DNA from: JAGVYE01 sp964502785
GTDB taxonomy: Archaea; Nanobdellota; Nanobdellia; Woesearchaeales; GW2011-AR9
Assembly: GCA_964502785.1 (NCBI GenBank)
Contig: CAZCXW010000026.1
Coordinates: 1 to 16,188 of the forward strand
DNA: 16,188 nucleotides
Direction: 5' to 3'
Below the pieces are notes generated by a model. That model was given only the letters and a program-made list of their open reading frames with translations, was not told where the DNA came from and ran no database searches. Below are positions 12,974 through 16,188 of the stretch, in pieces; positions within the stretch are counted from its first letter, which is position 1, and every line of letters begins with the position of its first letter. The position numbers were made by a program, and so were the translations under genes.

Positions 12974-14031
12974 GCATAATCAAATTAAAAAGTATTGATT
13001 GGCAGTTTTATTTAGAGAGAAAGGCAACTATTTTTTATGTTTCCCTTTACTTTGAAGTATACAAAAACTTATTATTAAAAGTGGCTGGATTCAGTTTTAA
13101 AGAGCAATTGTTCTTGTACAAAAATGGATACATAGCTAATTATCGATCAAAAAAGCAGATGCAGGAAGCAAGAAAATATTTTTTTGAGCTTGTAAAGCAA
13201 AATGATCCAAGAGTAAAACTATGGTTCATTGAAGGGAAAAAACTGCTTCAAAAAGAAAGCAAATTCATTGAGGAAATAAAGAAGATGACACCGGCAGAAA
13301 CTGTAAACCAATATGGTTCTATAATAGAACAATGTCAACAATTTTTCCTGTATTTGACGGGTATTCCTTTTCTTATTTTAAATGCTCTTGAAACTGGGCC
13401 AAGGAATCATAAGAACATGATAGAAAAATACCTCATTTTTAGAAAAGAAAGTAGAGCAAAGTTACAAGAAACTGTTTTTGAGAAAATTTGGCAAGGAGTT
13501 AGTGAAAAGATAGGGCAAGACTGGAAAGACATTTCTTACTTAACATTCTCGGAGGTCGATTCTATTTTGCATGATAAAAAATATCCCAAAGAAGAAATCG
13601 AAAAAAGAAAAAAAGGGGGCATTTATTTTTTAGGAGAATCTCAAGCCGCATGGCTTTACGGAGAAAATTTATTACAAAAAGTAGGTATCAATAGAGAGGA
13701 ATATAACTTAGAAGAGATTAAAGGACATATTGCATATAAAGGACTAGTCCAAGGAAAGGTGTGTATCCTTAATAGGGAAGGAGATATGCGCAAATTTAAA
13801 GAAAGAAATGTTATCGTGTCTATTAATACAGCACCGACACTCACACCTGCCATAAGAAAATGTAAAGCCATTGTAACAGATGAAGGGGGTCTGACTTCCC
13901 ACGCTGCCATAATCGCTCGCGAACTAAAAATTCCTTGCATCATCGGCACTAAATTCGCCACAAAAGTATTAAAAGATGGAGACTTAGTTGAAGTTGACGC
14001 AAATAAAGGAATAGTGAGAAAATTAAGATGA
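12967..14031 (+). CDS. PEP-utilising enzyme mobile-domain protein 2
   Basis: A 354-residue paralogue of the preceding protein. It shares an aromatic N-terminal pattern (DWQFYLERKATIFYV versus SWHYFHVRKRTPFYV), a helical middle and the same C-terminal phosphohistidine domain: YKGLVQGKVCIL, VIVSINTAPTLTPAI, TDEGGLTSHAAIIARELKIPC with His312. The N-terminal part is about 110 residues shorter and clearly diverged, while the last 36 residues are identical. Here the phosphohistidine loop GGLTSHAAI is closer to the canonical family motif than GGICCHAAV in copy 1. It starts within the stop of copy 1 and ends by ATGA into the cytidylyltransferase gene, so all three are probably translationally coupled. 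Function is unknown. Confidence 0.8.
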   Translation: MKSIIKLKSIDWQFYLERKATIFYVSLYFEVYKNLLLKVAGFSFKEQLFLYKNGYIANYRSKKQMQEARKYFFELVKQNDPRVKLWFIEGKKLLQKESKFIEEIKKMTPAETVNQYGSIIEQCQQFFLYLTGIPFLILNALETGPRNHKNMIEKYLIFRKESRAKLQETVFEKIWQGVSEKIGQDWKDISYLTFSEVDSILHDKKYPKEEIEKRKKGGIYFLGESQAAWLYGENLLQKVGINREEYNLEEIKGHIAYKGLVQGKVCILNREGDMRKFKERNVIVSINTAPTLTPAIRKCKAIVTDEGGLTSHAAIIARELKIPCIIGTKFATKVLKDGDLVEVDANKGIVRKLR

Positions 14032-14034
14032 AAA
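13921..14034 (+). repeat. 114-bp direct repeat, copy 2
   Basis: Offset 1061 bp from copy 1; 113 of 114 positions agree. It includes the ATGA overlap that forms the start of the cytidylyltransferase gene. Confidence 0.95.
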
Positions 14035-14456
14035 CCGTGATGTGCTTCGGCACTTTTGACATCCTCCATTTAGGCCATATCAACTATTTCAAACAGGCTA
14101 AACAATACGGCGATTACCTTCTCGTTGTCATTGCGCGTGACATCACCAAGAAAAAACAACAACATGAACTCATTTTCACCGAAAAAGAACGTCAAGATCT
14201 CATCTCTGAACTCCGTGTTGTTGACGAAGTTGTTTTAGGCAACCCTCAGGACCATTTTAAAGTTATTGAGGAAAAAAAACCAGACGTTATTTGTTTAGGG
14301 TACGATCACCCGATCACAGAAAAAGAATTAGCTGAACAATTACGTAAACGCGGTCTTTTCCCTTTGATAAAGAGAATGAAGCCTTACAAAGCACAGCATC
14401 ATAAAAGCTCCCATCTTCGCTCTCTGCTTAAAGAACCCCGCTTCCAAAATGTTTAA
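14028..14456 (+). CDS. RibL-like FAD synthase / cytidylyltransferase-family nucleotidyltransferase
   Basis: A 142-residue Rossmann-type nucleotidyltransferase. The family signature GTFDILHLGHINYFKQAK carries the HxGH motif (14-17) that binds the nucleotide phosphates. YLLVVIARD, a VVDEVVLGNP segment and DVICLGYDHPI follow. This pattern and length fit archaeal RibL, which adenylates FMN to FAD, but TagD-type glycerol-3-phosphate cytidylyltransferases look very similar, so the substrate is open. The usual ISSTxIR-like motif near the C-terminus is replaced by KAQHHKSSHLRSLL. The start ATG lies in the stop of the upstream gene and inside a DNA repeat. The stop overlaps the TATA box of the next gene. 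Confidence 0.8.
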   Translation: MKTVMCFGTFDILHLGHINYFKQAKQYGDYLLVVIARDITKKKQQHELIFTEKERQDLISELRVVDEVVLGNPQDHFKVIEEKKPDVICLGYDHPITEKELAEQLRKRGLFPLIKRMKPYKAQHHKSSHLRSLLKEPRFQNV

Positions 14457-14459
14457 ATA
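14452..14459 (+). promoter_or_regulatory. TATA box for the CuA lipoprotein gene
   Basis: TTTAAATA is centred 26-27 nt before ATG 14482 and overlaps the stop codon of the upstream gene, showing how tightly the region is packed. Confidence 0.7.
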
Positions 14460-14481
14460 GATTAGCTTTATAATAAACAGT

Positions 14482-14955
14482 ATGAACAAAATCATCTTCG
14501 GCTTGCTCTTCATGGTTATTCTCATCAGTATTGTGGGCTGTACATCATCGGAAAAGCCTGTTCCAGTCGCAGTTGAAAAGATAGAGCCTCAACAGGAAAC
14601 AATTCCCGAAAACGCAGAAGTAACGACTGCGCCTTCCGATAGTGATGCTTCAAAAGGTCCTTCCGAAGCCGTTCCATCAACTGTTCAAGAATTTGATATT
14701 ATTGCCAGCAAATGGAAATTTACACCTGGCACAATTAAAGTTAAACAAGGAGATACTGTTAAATTAAACCTACAAAGTCGGGACGTCATGCATGGTTTTC
14801 GTATTGTTGAGTTTGATGTCAGCAAAACTTTAAATCCTGGCGAAGCCGTGACCGTTGAATTCACCGCTGATAAAAAAGGCACATTTAGCTTCTTTTGCAC
14901 CATTCCTTGCGGTTCAGGCCATAGCACGATGAAAGGGCAGCTTGTCGTAGAGTAA
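14482..14955 (+). CDS. CuA-type cupredoxin lipoprotein
   Basis: A 157-residue exported protein. A hydrophobic signal (4-18) ends in lipobox SIVGC with Cys20 as the likely lipidated residue. A Pro/Glu/Ser-rich linker (24-68) leads to a cupredoxin domain (69-157). All five side-chain ligands of a binuclear CuA site appear in cytochrome-oxidase-II order: His104 in DVMHGF, then Cys139, Cys143, His147 and Met150 in CTIPCGSGHSTM (C-x3-C-x3-H-x2-M). In COX2 and N2O reductase this site passes electrons to the catalytic centre. Neither enzyme is visible here, so this is a stand-alone extracytoplasmic electron or copper carrier. It could be a cryptic subunit of a complex encoded elsewhere. It has its own leaderless promoter. 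Confidence 0.88.
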   Translation: MNKIIFGLLFMVILISIVGCTSSEKPVPVAVEKIEPQQETIPENAEVTTAPSDSDASKGPSEAVPSTVQEFDIIASKWKFTPGTIKVKQGDTVKLNLQSRDVMHGFRIVEFDVSKTLNPGEAVTVEFTADKKGTFSFFCTIPCGSGHSTMKGQLVVE

Positions 14956-14978
14956 GCTTCTTTAACAACAATTCACCA

Positions 14979-14986
14979 ATTTATCG
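14979..14986 (+). repeat. Target-site duplication, left copy
   Basis: ATTTATCG directly abuts the left terminal repeat of the MITE-like element and is repeated exactly at 15170-15177. Confidence 0.8.
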
Positions 14987-15169
14987 GACACTGTAAAGTT
15001 ATGAGCAGGTGGCTCGGCCAAATTGTATTTTCGAAGCTAAGCCATTGCTCGCAAATAGTTAAGATCAAAAAATCTTCGAATAAGCTGACGATATTCAGTC
15101 AGATTCACAAAGAATTTTTTGCTGAGAAAATCGGCCCGCCACCTGCTCTGCCGATTAAGAAACAGTGTC
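14987..15169. mobile_element. MITE-like element with terminal inverted repeats and 8-bp target duplication
   Basis: This fills the 258-bp gap between the CuA and thioredoxin-like genes. Termini GACACTGT (14987-14994) and ACAGTGTC (15162-15169) are perfect inverted repeats. A second pair, GAGCAGGTGGC (15003-15013) and GCCACCTGCTC (15138-15148), follows inside, then GGCC (15016-15019) with GGCC (15133-15136). Both ends are flanked by ATTTATCG. No ORF lies inside, so a transposase must act in trans. An 8-bp duplication and a GRCACTGT-like end recall IS6-type elements, but I hold that loosely. The same pairing would make a strongly folded RNA if transcribed (inner hairpins at 15061-15075 and 15085-15102). 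It ends about 14 bp before the next TATA box. Confidence 0.82.
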
Positions 15170-15177
15170 ATTTATCG
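15170..15177 (+). repeat. Target-site duplication, right copy
   Basis: ATTTATCG follows the right end of the element exactly and matches 14979-14986. Confidence 0.8.
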
Positions 15178-15182
15178 TAATG

Positions 15183-15190
15183 TTTAAATA
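15183..15190 (+). promoter_or_regulatory. TATA box for the thioredoxin-like lipoprotein gene
   Basis: TTTAAATA is centred 27-28 nt before ATG 15214. It survives just outside the mobile element. Confidence 0.7.
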
Positions 15191-15213
15191 TCTTCTTTTT
15201 CTTCCGTAAACTC

Positions 15214-15567
15214 ATGAAAAAATACCTCTTCATCACACTTCTTGTTTCATTGATTATTTTTTCTTCTTGCCAAAGAACTTCCCCAGAGACGATAGCTTTT
15301 ACCAAATGCCTTACGGAAAAGGACGCGAGAATGTTTGGCGCATACTGGTGTCCTCATTGTCAAAAGCAAAAAAGCCTTTTTGGCGGTGCCGCTCGAGAAT
15401 TAAAGTACATTGAATGTTCTCTTCCTGGAGGGCAGGAGCAAACCGAGATCTGTAAGCGGGCGGGGATTGAATCATATCCTACTTGGGAATTTGCGAGTGG
15501 AAAACGTCTTATGGGGGAGCTTTCTTTTGATCAACTCGCTGCGGAAACGGGATGCACAGCACCATGA
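15214..15567 (+). CDS. Exported thioredoxin-like lipoprotein (VKOR-partner type)
   Basis: A 117-residue secreted protein. The signal peptide ends in IFSSC, a lipobox with Cys19. The thioredoxin-like domain has the active site AYWCPHCQKQKSLFG with Cys46 and Cys49. Together with GIESYPTWEF (cis-Pro) and a closing ...ELSFDQLAAETGC, it resembles the thioredoxin domain fused to or paired with vitamin K epoxide reductase homologues. Such proteins oxidise or shuffle disulfides outside the membrane with VKOR as partner, which is not in this window. Additional Cys (32, about 68, about 79, near the C-terminus) may form internal disulfides. The stop overlaps the ATG of the next gene (ATGA at 15564-15567), so the two are coupled. 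Confidence 0.83.
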   Translation: MKKYLFITLLVSLIIFSSCQRTSPETIAFTKCLTEKDARMFGAYWCPHCQKQKSLFGGAARELKYIECSLPGGQEQTEICKRAGIESYPTWEFASGKRLMGELSFDQLAAETGCTAP

Positions 15568-16049
15568 GACTTTCATTTTGGCTTTTAATTATTGTCATCT
15601 ACATTCCATTTTCTATGGCTCATCTGGATTTTGGGATTGACAAAGAAGTAGGGGATTATACTGTTGATTTTGGATATTCTTCTGAGAAAATTATGGAAGA
15701 TAAAGCAACTCTTCTTGCTTTTACATTAATAGACAAAGAAAGCCGTAACCTTATCCAGGTGGATCGCATCTGGGTGCGTTTTTCCGAGGCGAATAATGTC
15801 ATTTTTACGGCAAACTTAAACCCGGATCTTGATCAGGGGCTGATCACATTTACTTTTCCTACGGCGGGCGAATATAATGTCACGGCGCGTTTTTTTCAGG
15901 ACGAACGGGAACTCGCTGAAACCTCTTTTACCCTTTCTGTCGAAGACGATTGGTTAGGATACGTTATTCTCATTCTCTTTGTTCTGATCCTCAGCATTTT
16001 AATCTTGCAGCAAAAAAAAAGATTAGAAAGAAAAAGTAAAAGAAATTAG
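15564..16049 (+). CDS. Exported beta-rich protein with C-terminal membrane anchor, unknown function
   Basis: A 161-residue protein that I do not recognise as a named family. An N-terminal signal (MRLSFWLLIIVIYIPFSMA) would be cleaved after SMA, leaving His as the first mature residue. A beta-strand-rich domain of about 110 residues with alternating hydrophobic pattern (ending ...GEYNVTARFFQDERELAETSFTLSV) looks like an Ig-like or YtkA/FixH-like fold. A transmembrane helix (about 135-152) and a basic tail follow, so the domain faces outside. I prefer ATG 15564, which overlaps the previous stop as ATGA, over ATG 15552. The N-terminal His suggests copper binding, but the rest of the mature chain has no other His. 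Its stop overlaps the convergent DsbA-like gene. Confidence 0.75.
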   Translation: MRLSFWLLIIVIYIPFSMAHLDFGIDKEVGDYTVDFGYSSEKIMEDKATLLAFTLIDKESRNLIQVDRIWVRFSEANNVIFTANLNPDLDQGLITFTFPTAGEYNVTARFFQDERELAETSFTLSVEDDWLGYVILILFVLILSILILQQKKRLERKSKRN

Positions 16050-16188
16050 TTATTCAATTCCGCTTCAATAACTTGCTGGAAAACTTGGAATGGCTGCGCT
16101 CCCGAAATCAATTTTCCATTAACAAAGAATGCTGGTGTGCCTTGCACTCCCGCTTGCTGCCCATCTACAAAATCTTTTCTGATTTCAT
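16046..16188 (-). CDS. DsbA-like thioredoxin-fold protein, C-terminal end (partial)
   Basis: The minus strand is open from the window edge to TAA at 16048-16046 and gives 47 residues: EIRKDFVDGQQAGVQGTPAFFVNGKLISGA... ending FQQVIEAELNN. GVQGTPAFFVNGK is the cis-proline loop of DsbA/DSBA-like thioredoxins (PF13462/PF01323 type), followed by the final helix. The active-site CxxC would lie beyond the window. Such proteins form disulfides or act as exported oxidoreductases, fitting the neighbouring thioredoxin-like lipoprotein. It is convergent, overlapping the 15564 gene's stop by 4 bp. Confidence 0.85.
   Translation of the reverse strand, partial: EIRKDFVDGQQAGVQGTPAFFVNGKLISGAQPFQVFQQVIEAELNN

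Noticed and set aside
13656..14069. 137-codon minus-strand reading frame over the end of mobile-domain protein 2
   Set aside because: It is antisense to the conserved phosphohistidine domain and repeat; no family features.
14987..15169. SRP RNA, RNase P RNA or riboswitch in the cupredoxin-thioredoxin gap
   Set aside because: No conserved SRP or RNase P motifs are visible, while terminal inverted repeats plus exact 8-bp flanking duplications favour a mobile element.
15552..15563. Start of the exported beta-rich protein at ATG 15552
   Set aside because: ATG 15564 gives the ATGA coupling seen elsewhere in the window and a cleaner signal peptide.
15564..16049. CopC or LPMO-like histidine-brace copper site
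   Set aside because: The predicted mature N-terminus is His, but the rest of the mature chain contains no second His.

Overview
The window looks archaeal. It carries an intron-containing tRNA-Pro gene with archaeal bulge-helix-bulge junctions, then a conserved archaeal gene string (ribosomal protein L37Ae, RNA polymerase subunit RpoP, prefoldin beta, UPF0147) and a DRG-type GTPase. Many genes have an A/T-rich TATA element centred about 26-28 nt before the start codon, the pattern of archaeal leaderless transcripts. Compact spacing, small proteins and tandem proteins with a PEP-utiliser mobile domain suggest a DPANN-type lineage (Woesearchaeota/Pacearchaeota-like). That taxonomic guess is inference.

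Layout. Positions 122-1236 hold tRNA-Pro(TGG) with two introns, followed by the rpl37ae-rpoP-pfdB-UPF0147 operon, which ends in hairpins and a T tract. Positions 1311-3730 hold a short MscS-like channel (minus), a divergent DRG GTPase with TGS domain (plus) and a YkgJ-type Cys-cluster protein (minus). Positions 3825-9348 hold an ARC/Mpa-type proteasomal ATPase, a Dop-like depupylase/deamidase, a Pup-like modifier ending in Gly-Gly-Gln, and a PafA-like Pup ligase with a long extra C-terminal region. Positions 9423-11492 encode a fusion of a glutamine-dependent asparagine synthetase with a Dph6-type diphthine-ammonia ligase. Positions 11555-14456 hold two tandem PEP-utiliser mobile-domain proteins and a RibL-like cytidylyltransferase, chained by ATGA overlaps. 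Positions 14482-16188 form an exported redox/copper module: a CuA-site lipoprotein, a thioredoxin-like lipoprotein, a membrane-anchored beta-rich protein and the end of a DsbA-like gene. A 183-bp MITE-like element with an 8-bp target duplication sits between the first two.

The main result is an apparently complete pupylation cassette (unfoldase, Dop, Pup, ligase) in an archaeal context. In the known bacterial pathway, Dop deamidates Pup-GGQ to GGE, PafA attaches Pup to substrate lysines, ARC/Mpa recognises Pup and unfolds the target into the 20S proteasome, and Dop also removes Pup. No 20S subunits lie in the window. The ATPase lacks an HbYX or GQYL tail, so its protease partner is an open question. 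Two paralogue pairs (Dop/PafA and the two mobile-domain proteins) share near-identical DNA blocks inside otherwise divergent genes, which points to gene conversion or recent segmental duplication.
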